From UBA4292 sp002395865 (lineage in GTDB: Bacteria > Bacillota > Clostridia > Lachnospirales > Lachnospiraceae), in assembly GCA_946533395.1 (NCBI GenBank), contig CAMNBU010000001.1, forward strand, positions 66,553-130,552: 64,000 nucleotides of DNA. Direction: 5' to 3'. Below are positions 53,416 through 64,000 of this stretch, in pieces; positions within the stretch are counted from its first letter, which is position 1; every line of letters begins with the position of its first letter. The position numbers and the translations under genes are program-made. Under the pieces are notes generated by a model. The model ran no database searches and was not told where the DNA came from. It was given only the letters and a program-made list of their open reading frames with translations.

Positions 53416-53441
53416 ACGGGGCGCAGTATACCGCGCCCCGT
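53416..53441. promoter_or_regulatory. 26-bp palindrome upstream of the 831-residue protein
   Basis: ACGGGGCGC..GCGCCCCGT arms around a TATAC core, ~65 bp before the start. It is preceded by two direct repeats of TGTTGGAC (minus strand). Probably a control site; no clean promoter was assigned. Confidence 0.5.
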
Positions 53442-53473
53442 CCAACAGATGTCCAACAAGTTATTATAAAAAA

Positions 53474-53502
53474 CGAAAAAGCGGCCCCGTGGACCGCTTT
53501 TC
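53474..53502 (-). terminator. terminator after the galactanase gene
   Basis: Minus strand AAAAGCGGTCC..GGGCCGCTTTTT hairpin. Shortly after the stop codon at 53517. Confidence 0.82.
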
Positions 53503-53516
53503 CTTGCTTTCGTGTA

Positions 53517-56500
53517 TTACCTGTTCTTTACAGTTTTTCTTTTAGGTGCTGCCATGATCATAGCCGCGCCTGCGATGACTATCACCGTGAAGAGCCACCC
53601 GTTCGCGTGATCCGCCGTATTGGCTACGTTGTCAGGGTTTCCTCCTGAGCCCCCCGTGGACGAAGTGTTATCGTCTGTGTTATTATCGTCGGTGTTGTTG
53701 TCGTCCGTATTGTCGTCAGTATTGTCGTCAGTATTATTGTCGGTGTTGTTGCCATCCGTATTGTCGTCGGTATTATCGTCGGCGTTATCATCCGTGTTAT
53801 CATCCGTACCGGTCTTTGCGGGCGTTATCTTAAGAGGCACATCGATGTGACCGTCTGTAAATACCACTCTCAAAGTATAATTGCCGTCGTCCAGCGTATC
53901 CAGGTAGGGCGCAAGGATTGTGAGCTTCAGACTTCCCGTCTCGGTTCTGATATTCGACCCTCCGATCGTGGCAAATACAGGCTCTGCAGTCGAACCCGCC
54001 TCAGCCGCAGTAGCGATCTGCGCCTCCACGAAATTGTCCTTCGTCTTCGTGTCGTCTATCGCGTAGTGGAACACTCCGAGCATGTCCACGCCGCTGTTCT
54101 TCTCATAGGAGAGCTGTGCGGTCTCGCAACTGTACTGATTGCTGTTGTCTACGATATCGTCGCCACCTTCTCCGCCTTCTTCTCCGCCTTCTTCGGTGTC
54201 GATATCACCCGTTCTGTACAGGTACATATCGTCGTAGCCGCCCCAGTCACCCGGCACATACGCTGTGGCAAAGCCCACACATACCTCTGTCTCCTCGGTG
54301 AGCTCGAATTCGATTTCGGGATTCTGCCAGTTGTTCCATCCCGTCAGAGTGAAATCAGCCTCCTTGTCGTTTCCCGCGGTTATCTTGCCATTTACATTCG
54401 CCTCTCCCTCGAAATAGCCTCCGAAGACATATTTACCCGGAGCCAGCTTTACTGTCTGGCTGACCGAAAATGACTGTTCGGAATCACTCCAGAAATGGAA
54501 CGTCTTTGCACCGTCATGCACATTGTTTGAGTCTGCAACAACCTTATCTGCTGCATTCGTCCTTTCGATCGTCCAACCGGTCTCACCGTCCTCGAAGCTT
54601 CCGTTGACCAAAAGGTTTAACGGCTTTACGGTGAGCGTACAGGTCACGTCAAATACCTGATCATCGACCGTCGCTGTACCGGTAATGGTGAACACACCTG
54701 TGCCGGATACCGCATCGACCTCATCGCTGTTCCACACCACTGTCACATCGGGTCCGGCGCTTCCGTCCTTAAGATATGATACCAGAACCGTCGGGAGGAG
54801 TATATCGTCTCCTTCAACCGCCTCCATACTGATATCGTTTACTCCGCTTACCGCGTTTACTGCAGTCGTTCCGAAGCGGACATAATTGTACACATTTATC
54901 GACTCAAGCGCCCGGCCGTCGAAATCGAACCATGACTCGTTGTCCACTGCACTTCCGCCGTACCACTGCTTGGCGCCTGAATCATAATCACCTGCGTAGG
55001 ATGCTGCCCAGCCCGAGCCGAACTTTTCCCACTTGAGCTTATTTGACGCCTTTACAGTCTCAGGATCCTCGGCAGCGGCCACATTTCCTACGGGTATCCA
55101 TGCAGGCTCCCACCAGAACACACCGATTCCCTTGCTGTCGGATACGCCTTTGACTGCATCTATCACATTTCTTATATGCGTAACCTGCCCCTGCTCGCTC
55201 ACCTCATAGGGAAGGCCTTCGCCCGAGCTGATGGTGTTGTCGTGTCCGTCGCCGTCCTCAAGTGTTCTCACATAAGATGTCTCTGCCACCATCACGTACT
55301 TACCATACGTGGTGGCGATCGTATTCAGCTGGGTCTTTAAATTCTCCAGCGTGCCGTGCCAGTAAGGATAATAACTGGTCGCGAACACATCGTACGTAAC
55401 ACCGTTATCCTTAAGACTCTTTGCGTAATTTGAGAAGTTACCCTTCTCGGGGTTTGTCAGATGTATAGCGATCATGATATGAACGCTCTTCGACTCCTCG
55501 GCCGCCATGACGCCCTCGCTGCCCGCCTTGAAAAGCGTGCACATATTCGCCATGCTGCTCTCCCCGCAAAAGCCCGAGGTGGTCTCGTTGCCCACCTGAA
55601 CCATACCCACGTCCACACCCGCATCGATAAGTGCTTCGATGCTTGTCTGAATATAGTTCCTCAGAGCCTCCGCCTTCTGGTCAAGGCTCTTATCAGCCCA
55701 TACCTTCGGTGCATTCTGCTTGCCGGGGTCGGTCCAGAAATCTGAGCAGTGAAAATCCACGAGAACCCTAAGTCCCGCATCCGTTGCGAGCTTACCCATG
55801 ACCTTCGCAGCCTCTATATCGCAGTTACCGCCGCCATAGCCGTGACCGTTTCCGTCCGTGGGATCGTTCCACACTCTAATACGCACATAATTCACGCCGG
55901 AACTCTTCAACAGTCCGAAGAAGCCGGCGCCGTCGAGGACATTTCCCGCAGCATCCTTATAAGTCGCGCCACTGTTTACTATCGACAGGTACGAGGAAAT
56001 GTCCGCACCCGTTATAAACCCGTTCGTAAGCGCAACCGGCTCCACATATATTTCCGAAGTCGCCGCCGTCCCCGTGCAGGGCGTGTCATCAAGCTCGAAT
56101 GACCTCTCCACAACGGGTTCAGGCTCTTCCTCAGCCTTGGTGACGGCGATGTTATCGATCGCTGCCCACACAGCATAGGTACCCTTTATCGACAGTGTCA
56201 CCGCCTCACCGGCCGTAAGCGCAAATGTACCATCATCCAGCGTCGCATCTGTCCAGACACCGTTGTTCCAGCCTGTTCCGGCGATATCCGCTATCTTTTT
56301 GCCGTTTACATAAAATGCAAGACCTGTATCTCCAGCATCTCCTATGAAGGAATACGATAGATAATAATCTCCATCCTCTGCAACCGTAAATGTCTGTGAG
56401 AACTCCACCTCCTCTGCATTACTCGTCCACAGATCCAGATTTTTCGAGTTGTTTCCCCCCTGGCTATCCTTCACCGAAAAACCGCTCTCACCTGCATTCC

Positions 56501-57125
56501 AGCCTGAAAGTCCGTCCTCAAAGTCTCCGTTCTGAAGCCCCACCGGAAGCTCAACATCAGGTAACGATCCGCTGTCAGGGGCGGTATAGGTGTATGAAAG
56601 CTGCCAGAGATCTCCCCAGCCACCGGCTTCCGTAATTTCTGCCTTTATCACCAGAGCAAGTTCAGTCTCTTCCTCCAAGGTACAGCTGAGTGTCGCAGTC
56701 GTCTCCACGTTCCAGCCACCCAGCGCAACAGCCTCCCCTGTATAGTCTCCGAGGCTAAGTGATATTTCAGCTTTATCCCCGTCTCCGGTCAGGCTGAACT
56801 CATAACTACCGGTGGGAACTGTTAAAGTCTGTGAAAATGTAGCGATATTGTCCGCAGACACGGAATAATAATTATAATTACCATTACTTCCCTTTATATT
56901 TGTCTTGTCCTCGTCACTGTTTTTCGTCCACTCTTTAAATGAACTCGCCCATCCCGCTCCTTCATCCCACGGTCCCACAGAAAAATCCGCATTCACTATG
57001 CCAAGAACGTCCACGGACTTATCTGTCTCTTCTGCCATGATACCGATATCCGCAGGTATCACCAGAGCCGCCGTCATCGCCGCCGATGCGATGAGTGCTC
57101 CCACTCGTCTTCCTATCCTTCTCAT
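53517..57125 (-). CDS. cell-wall-anchored GH53 arabinogalactan endo-beta-1,4-galactanase
   Basis: 1202 residues. Signal peptide (~1-31), two CBM-like beta-sandwich regions (~40-182 and ~196-330), GH53 barrel ~366-750 with acid/base Glu514 (VQVGNETTSGF) and nucleophile Glu615 (VMVAETSYVR), a bacterial Ig-like domain (~755-835), another CBM-like domain (NGSFEDGETGW, ~837-970), an unassigned domain (~990-1102), a Asp/Asn/Thr linker (~1107-1155) and a C-terminal anchor: VANTADHANG, helix, PKRKTVKNR. The anchor has sorting-signal shape but lacks LPXTG. It degrades pectic galactan outside the cell. Single gene, controlled by its own promoter. Confidence 0.93.
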   Translation of the reverse strand: MRRIGRRVGALIASAAMTAALVIPADIGIMAEETDKSVDVLGIVNADFSVGPWDEGAGWASSFKEWTKNSDEDKTNIKGSNGNYNYYSVSADNIATFSQTLTVPTGSYEFSLTGDGDKAEISLSLGDYTGEAVALGGWNVETTATLSCTLEEETELALVIKAEITEAGGWGDLWQLSYTYTAPDSGSLPDVELPVGLQNGDFEDGLSGWNAGESGFSVKDSQGGNNSKNLDLWTSNAEEVEFSQTFTVAEDGDYYLSYSFIGDAGDTGLAFYVNGKKIADIAGTGWNNGVWTDATLDDGTFALTAGEAVTLSIKGTYAVWAAIDNIAVTKAEEEPEPVVERSFELDDTPCTGTAATSEIYVEPVALTNGFITGADISSYLSIVNSGATYKDAAGNVLDGAGFFGLLKSSGVNYVRIRVWNDPTDGNGHGYGGGNCDIEAAKVMGKLATDAGLRVLVDFHCSDFWTDPGKQNAPKVWADKSLDQKAEALRNYIQTSIEALIDAGVDVGMVQVGNETTSGFCGESSMANMCTLFKAGSEGVMAAEESKSVHIMIAIHLTNPEKGNFSNYAKSLKDNGVTYDVFATSYYPYWHGTLENLKTQLNTIATTYGKYVMVAETSYVRTLEDGDGHDNTISSGEGLPYEVSEQGQVTHIRNVIDAVKGVSDSKGIGVFWWEPAWIPVGNVAAAEDPETVKASNKLKWEKFGSGWAASYAGDYDSGAKQWYGGSAVDNESWFDFDGRALESINVYNYVRFGTTAVNAVSGVNDISMEAVEGDDILLPTVLVSYLKDGSAGPDVTVVWNSDEVDAVSGTGVFTITGTATVDDQVFDVTCTLTVKPLNLLVNGSFEDGETGWTIERTNAADKVVADSNNVHDGAKTFHFWSDSEQSFSVSQTVKLAPGKYVFGGYFEGEANVNGKITAGNDKEADFTLTGWNNWQNPEIEFELTEETEVCVGFATAYVPGDWGGYDDMYLYRTGDIDTEEGGEEGGEGGDDIVDNSNQYSCETAQLSYEKNSGVDMLGVFHYAIDDTKTKDNFVEAQIATAAEAGSTAEPVFATIGGSNIRTETGSLKLTILAPYLDTLDDGNYTLRVVFTDGHIDVPLKITPAKTGTDDNTDDNADDNTDDNTDGNNTDNNTDDNTDDNTDDNNTDDNNTDDNTSSTGGSGGNPDNVANTADHANGWLFTVIVIAGAAMIMAAPKRKTVKNR
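53661..53807. repeat. minisatellite encoding the Asp/Asn/Thr linker
   Basis: Imperfect repeats of a 9-12-bp unit (GTC-GTC-GGT-GTT variants) encode DDNT and DDNNT units between the last folded domain and the anchor of the galactanase. Copy number could vary between strains. Confidence 0.8.
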
Positions 57126-57154
57126 TGTACCTTTCCTTCCTATGATTCACGAAG

Positions 57155-57172
57155 TGCGCAACCATTTGCGCA
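57155..57172. promoter_or_regulatory. operator-like palindrome in galactanase leader
   Basis: TGCGCAA-CCAT-TTGCGCA, an 18-bp inverted repeat lying 17-34 bp downstream of the -10 box. Fits a repressor operator such as a LacI/GalR-type site; regulator unknown. Confidence 0.6.
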
Positions 57173-57188
57173 TTATCAACCTGCTGCC

Positions 57189-57217
57189 ATTATATCACAA
57201 CTCTCTTCGCCCTTCAA
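57189..57217 (-). promoter_or_regulatory. promoter of the galactanase gene
   Basis: Minus strand TTGAAG (57212-57217), 17 bp, TATAAT (57189-57194). Confidence 0.78.
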
Positions 57218-57308
57218 TTGACACAATTTGCCATATTTTGTACGCTCCGGCAGACACTTTGCCCTAAAAATCCGCGCAACTGTGTGCAACAAGAGTGTGG
57301 CCCTCCAC

Positions 57309-57448
57309 GGGGCCTCACAAAAATAAATCCTTCGCTCCATGGCTCGGGATTTGGACCGGGGTTTTGCGTCTAGCGCAAGCGCTCTCCACAAAACCTCGCT
57401 CCAAACCCTGCGCTGACTTCCGCTCAGGAATTATTTTTGTAAGTCCCC
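57309..57448. repeat. 140-bp foldback element
   Basis: Two nested arms. Outer: positions 57309-57330 pair with 57427-57448 at about 18 of 22 bases, containing ACAAAAATAA/TTATTTTTGT. Inner: GGGATTTGGA..GGGGTTTTG pairs with CAAAACC..TCCAAACCC around 57346-57407, with a loop near TAGCGCAAGCGCT. It occupies the 57126-57738 gap along with the elements listed next to it. Likely a small non-coding mobile palindrome or a structured RNA. Confidence 0.65.
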
Positions 57449-57483
57449 TGAATCATACACAGAACCATGTGGCGCTGTCCACA

Positions 57484-57572
57484 GTCAGGGCGTGATCGGT
57501 GAAAATACTCCGGGGGACCGTCAGAGCGCAGCGACTCGTGTCCCCCGGGGTTTTTTCACCGGGCGCGACCGT
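57484..57572. repeat. dispersed hairpin element, copy B
   Basis: Second copy of the element at 9095-9186. Here the first pair of the outer stem is C-G (CGGTGAAAA/TTTTTTCACCG) where copy A has G-C, a compensatory change. The inner stem GGGGGAC/GTCCCCC closes a loop different from that of copy A. Sits after rpoC, before the galactanase promoter. Confidence 0.75.
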
Positions 57573-57591
57573 CCGTGATGGCCAACACCCC

Positions 57592-57680
57592 CGGAGGGCC
57601 ACTGTTCCGGAGCCACTGCCTCCCGGAGGGCCACTGTTCCGGAGCAACAGCCTCCCGTGTGGCCTGGCCCTCGGAGGGCC
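57592..57680. repeat. 32-bp tandem repeat, two full copies and a partial one
   Basis: Units 57592-57623 and 57624-57655 (each starting CGGAGGGCCACTGTTCCGGA) differ at three positions; a fragment CGGAGGGCCACC follows near 57672. Non-coding, between copy B and the rpoC terminator. Confidence 0.75.
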
Positions 57681-57690
57681 ACCGAGAAAG

Positions 57691-57720
57691 AAAAACGGAC
57701 GGCCGAATGGCCGTCCGCTG
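57691..57720 (-). terminator. terminator of rpoB-rpoC
   Basis: Minus strand GCGGACGGCC-ATTC-GGCCGTCCGT followed by TTTTCTTT. Confidence 0.9.
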
Positions 57721-57738
57721 AATAAGTATGTGGCAGGA

Positions 57739-61524
<3,786 letters not shown>

Positions 61525-61553
61525 TTTATCTCCCCTCCGAATTCCGGAATAAT

Positions 61554-64000
61554 TTACTCAAAGTCGTCAGTGTCACCCGAGCGAAGGTCCTCGTCCGAAG
61601 GCTCGCCGATATACTCGGAATCGTCCTCCTCCTCGAACTCGTCCTCATCATCAACGAGCTCGCCTTCATCATTGAATCTCTGAGTGGCGAAGCCGCCTGC
61701 TGCCAGTTCCTTCTTGCTCTCTCTTACGGAATTCTTCTCGTCGTCCATCATGATCGAGCGGAAATCGGTATTGCCGTACTCGCTGCTCTCCTTGATCTCG
61801 ACCTCCTCGCCGTCCTTGAGAACGCTGACATCAAGGCCGAGTGACTGAAGCTCCTTGAGAAGCACCTTAAATGACTCAGGCACGCCTGCGTCGGGGATGT
61901 TCTGTCCCTTGATGATGGACTCATAGGTCTTCACACGTCCAACAACGTCGTCGGACTTCACGGTGAGGATCTCCTGAAGCGTGTAGGCAGCTCCGTAAGC
62001 CTCAAGAGCCCAAACTTCCATCTCTCCGAAACGCTGTCCGCCGAACTGAGCCTTTCCGCCCAGAGGCTGCTGCGTAACGAGTGAGTAGGGACCTGTCGAA
62101 CGCGCGTGGATCTTATCGTCTACGAGATGGTGGAGCTTTAAGTAGTGCATGTGACCGATGGTTACGGGGTTGTCGAAATACTCGCCCGTACGGCCGTCGC
62201 GGAGCATTACCTTGCCGTCCCTTGAGATCTTTACGCCCTTCCAGAGCGCTCTGTGCTCAAGATGGCTGCCGAGATACTCCATTACCTCCGGAAGAAGGCT
62301 GTCCTCGTACTTGGCGTGGAAATCCTCCCACTCCATATTTACATAATCATTCGCAAGCTCGAGGGTATCTGCTATATCGATCTCCTTCGCGCCGTCGAAG
62401 ATGGGTGTTGATATATCAAATCCGAGTGCCTTCGCGGCAAGGCTCAAGTGAATCTCAAGCACCTGACCGATGTTCATACGCGAAGGAACGCCCAGAGGGT
62501 TGAGCACGATATCGAGCGGTCGTCCGTTCGGAAGGAAGGGCATATCCTCTACGGGAAGCACACGTGAAACGACACCCTTGTTACCGTGACGTCCGGCCAT
62601 CTTATCGCCGACGGAGATCTTTCTCTTCTGTGCGATGTAGATGCGGACGGTCTCAAGTACGCCCGGGCTCAGATCGTCGCTGTTCTCGCGTGTAAATACC
62701 TTCGCGTCGACAACGATACCGTAAGCGCCGTGGGGAACCTTGAGGGAAGTATCCCTTACCTCACGCGCCTTCTCGCCGAAGATCGCGCGAAGGAGCCTCT
62801 CCTCAGCGGTGAGCTCGGTCTCGCCCTTGGGTGTTACCTTACCTACCAGGATATCTCCGGCTCTTACCTCGGCACCGATCCTGATTATACCTCTGTCATC
62901 AAGATCCTTCAGTGCATCCTCGCCGACACCGGGAACATCCCTTGTGATATCCTCCGGTCCGAGCTTGGTATCTCTGGCCTCTGTCTCGTACTCCTCTATA
63001 TGAATGGATGTAAATACGTCATCCTGAACCAGCTTCTCCGAAAGGAGAACGGCATCCTCGTAGTTGTAGCCCTCCCAGGTCATGAAACCGATGAGAGGGT
63101 TCTTGCCGAGCGCGATCTCACCGTTCTTCGTGGATGCGCCGTCCGCGATCACCTCACCCGCATTTACATAGTCGCCTGAGTTGACGATGGGCTTCTGGTT
63201 ATAGCAGTTGGACTGGTTGCTTCTCTTGAACTTCGCCAGATGATACTCGTCGAGATTGCCGTCCTCTCTCCTGATGGAGATGTAGTCTGACGAAGAGATC
63301 ATGACTGTACCGGAATGTTTTGCGATCACGCACACGCCTGAATCGACTGCGGCCTTCGCTGCCATTCCCGTATCGATAACGGGTGCCTCGGTGATCATGA
63401 GCGGCACTGCCTGACGCTGCATGTTCGAACCCATGAGCGCACGGTTCGCGTCATCGTTCTGAAGGAAGGGAATCATCGATGTAGCCACGGAGAATACCAT
63501 CTTGGGTGATACGTCCATGAGCTCGATTCTCTCCTTCTTGAACTCGGATATCTCGTCCCTGAAACGTCCTGCGACATTTTCGGTAGCGAAATGCTTCAGT
63601 CCGTTCTCGTCTATATATGTCTCGGCATTAGCCTGGGCAACCGTGAAATCATCCTCCACATCGGCGGTCATGTACACTCTCTCGTTGGTAATCACAGGGT
63701 TCTTCGCGTTCTCGCCCTTGTTGTCCACCTTGTAGTAGGGAGCCTCTATGAAGCCGTAAGGGTTCACGCGCGCATAGCTGGCCAGCGAGTTGATAAGACC
63801 GATGTTGGGACCCTCGGGGGTCTCGATGGGGCACATTCTTCCGTAGTGGGAGTAGTGTACGTCCCGGACCTCAAATCCTGCGCGGTCTCTTGAAAGTCCG
63901 CCCGGACCCAGCGCCGACAGACGTCTCTTGTGTGTCAGCTCGGAAAGAGGGTTGTTCTGATCCATGAACTGCGACAGCTGGGAGCTTCCGAAGAACTCCT
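61554..64000 (-). CDS. rpoB: DNA-directed RNA polymerase subunit beta (partial, N-terminus off window)
   Basis: The gene enters from the right edge; the visible 815 residues are the C-terminal two thirds, reading EFFGSSQLSQFMDQNNPLSEL at the edge (rifampicin-region Cluster I) and continuing THKRRLSALGPGGLSRDRAG. The usual rifampicin-contact residues QLSQFMDQNN and THKRRLSALG show no known resistance change. The tail is acidic (DDEDEFEEEDDSEYIGEPS). An in-frame ATG at 63965 is internal and not the start. Confidence 0.98.
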   Translation of the reverse strand, partial: EFFGSSQLSQFMDQNNPLSELTHKRRLSALGPGGLSRDRAGFEVRDVHYSHYGRMCPIETPEGPNIGLINSLASYARVNPYGFIEAPYYKVDNKGENAKNPVITNERVYMTADVEDDFTVAQANAETYIDENGLKHFATENVAGRFRDEISEFKKERIELMDVSPKMVFSVATSMIPFLQNDDANRALMGSNMQRQAVPLMITEAPVIDTGMAAKAAVDSGVCVIAKHSGTVMISSSDYISIRREDGNLDEYHLAKFKRSNQSNCYNQKPIVNSGDYVNAGEVIADGASTKNGEIALGKNPLIGFMTWEGYNYEDAVLLSEKLVQDDVFTSIHIEEYETEARDTKLGPEDITRDVPGVGEDALKDLDDRGIIRIGAEVRAGDILVGKVTPKGETELTAEERLLRAIFGEKAREVRDTSLKVPHGAYGIVVDAKVFTRENSDDLSPGVLETVRIYIAQKRKISVGDKMAGRHGNKGVVSRVLPVEDMPFLPNGRPLDIVLNPLGVPSRMNIGQVLEIHLSLAAKALGFDISTPIFDGAKEIDIADTLELANDYVNMEWEDFHAKYEDSLLPEVMEYLGSHLEHRALWKGVKISRDGKVMLRDGRTGEYFDNPVTIGHMHYLKLHHLVDDKIHARSTGPYSLVTQQPLGGKAQFGGQRFGEMEVWALEAYGAAYTLQEILTVKSDDVVGRVKTYESIIKGQNIPDAGVPESFKVLLKELQSLGLDVSVLKDGEEVEIKESSEYGNTDFRSIMMDDEKNSVRESKKELAAGGFATQRFNDEGELVDDEDEFEEEDDSEYIGEPSDEDLRSGDTDDFE

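Noticed and set aside
53620..53850. 76-residue Ser/Val/Leu repeat ORF on the plus strand
   Set aside because: Antisense reading of the DDNT minisatellite in the galactanase gene; low complexity arises from the repeat.

Overview
The window looks like chromosome from an anaerobic Clostridia member, most likely Lachnospiraceae. Supporting signs are an rpsL-rpsG-fusA / tuf block and rpoB-rpoC of Firmicutes type, a GatCAB amidotransferase, a monomeric [FeFe]-hydrogenase, an NADP-type glutamate dehydrogenase, a cell-wall-anchored galactanase (plant-fibre gut or rumen lifestyle), sigma-A promoters with TTGACA/TATAAT boxes, and strong AGGAGG ribosome binding sites. Genus is inference; no rRNA is present. 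Most genes lie on the minus strand.

Layout. 1-5310: a visibly AT-richer surface-glycan locus with its own promoter, in the order glf, DUF4422 glycosyltransferase, a compact glycyl radical enzyme, licD and a licC-like nucleotidyltransferase that runs off the left edge. 5322-9006: cca, a ribulokinase-like FGGY kinase and araD. 9223-17808: one tightly overlapping ten-gene operon behind a consensus promoter (FAD oxidoreductase, serine hydrolase, 35-residue membrane peptide, half-length HypE/PurM-like protein, Lrp regulator, aminotransferase, trmL, DUF2142 membrane protein, family 2 glycosyltransferase). 17939-24609: two ECF sigma factor units, each with a membrane partner, flanking a two-component system. 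24649-28290: a LysR regulator, a tandem GNAT protein and the [FeFe]-hydrogenase. 28290-31152: an accessory patch with a DUF1016/PD-(D/E)XK nuclease, a zinc-finger protein, palindromic operators and a wrecked serine recombinase. 31289-38076: gdhA with a terminator in its leader, a lipoprotein, an OGG-type glycosylase, TraX, argC, a nucleoside phosphorylase, and an AAA ATPase broken by an internal deletion behind helically phased ACAGTAA repeats. 38066-44071: two tandem lipoprotein serpins followed by gatC-gatA-gatB. 44181-48903: tuf, fusA, rpsG, rpsL. 48959-50812: the opposite-strand pair of a NifU-like scaffold and a GGGtGRT-motif protein. 50855-57217: an 831-residue repeat protein of unknown function and a 1202-residue GH53 galactanase. 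57300-57720: repeat-rich spacer. 57739-64000: rpoC and partial rpoB.

The most interesting items are: (1) the short glycyl radical enzyme translationally coupled to LicD, implying radical chemistry in surface-polymer decoration; (2) the GGGtGRT/NifU-like pair, which has no assigned role yet sits behind a strong promoter; (3) the 831-residue protein built from repeated helical modules; (4) a 27-bp palindrome present both upstream of and inside the DUF1016 nuclease gene; (5) a dispersed hairpin element at 9095 and 57484 whose two copies show a compensatory stem change. All functional statements come from reading motifs in the sequence; no database search was run.
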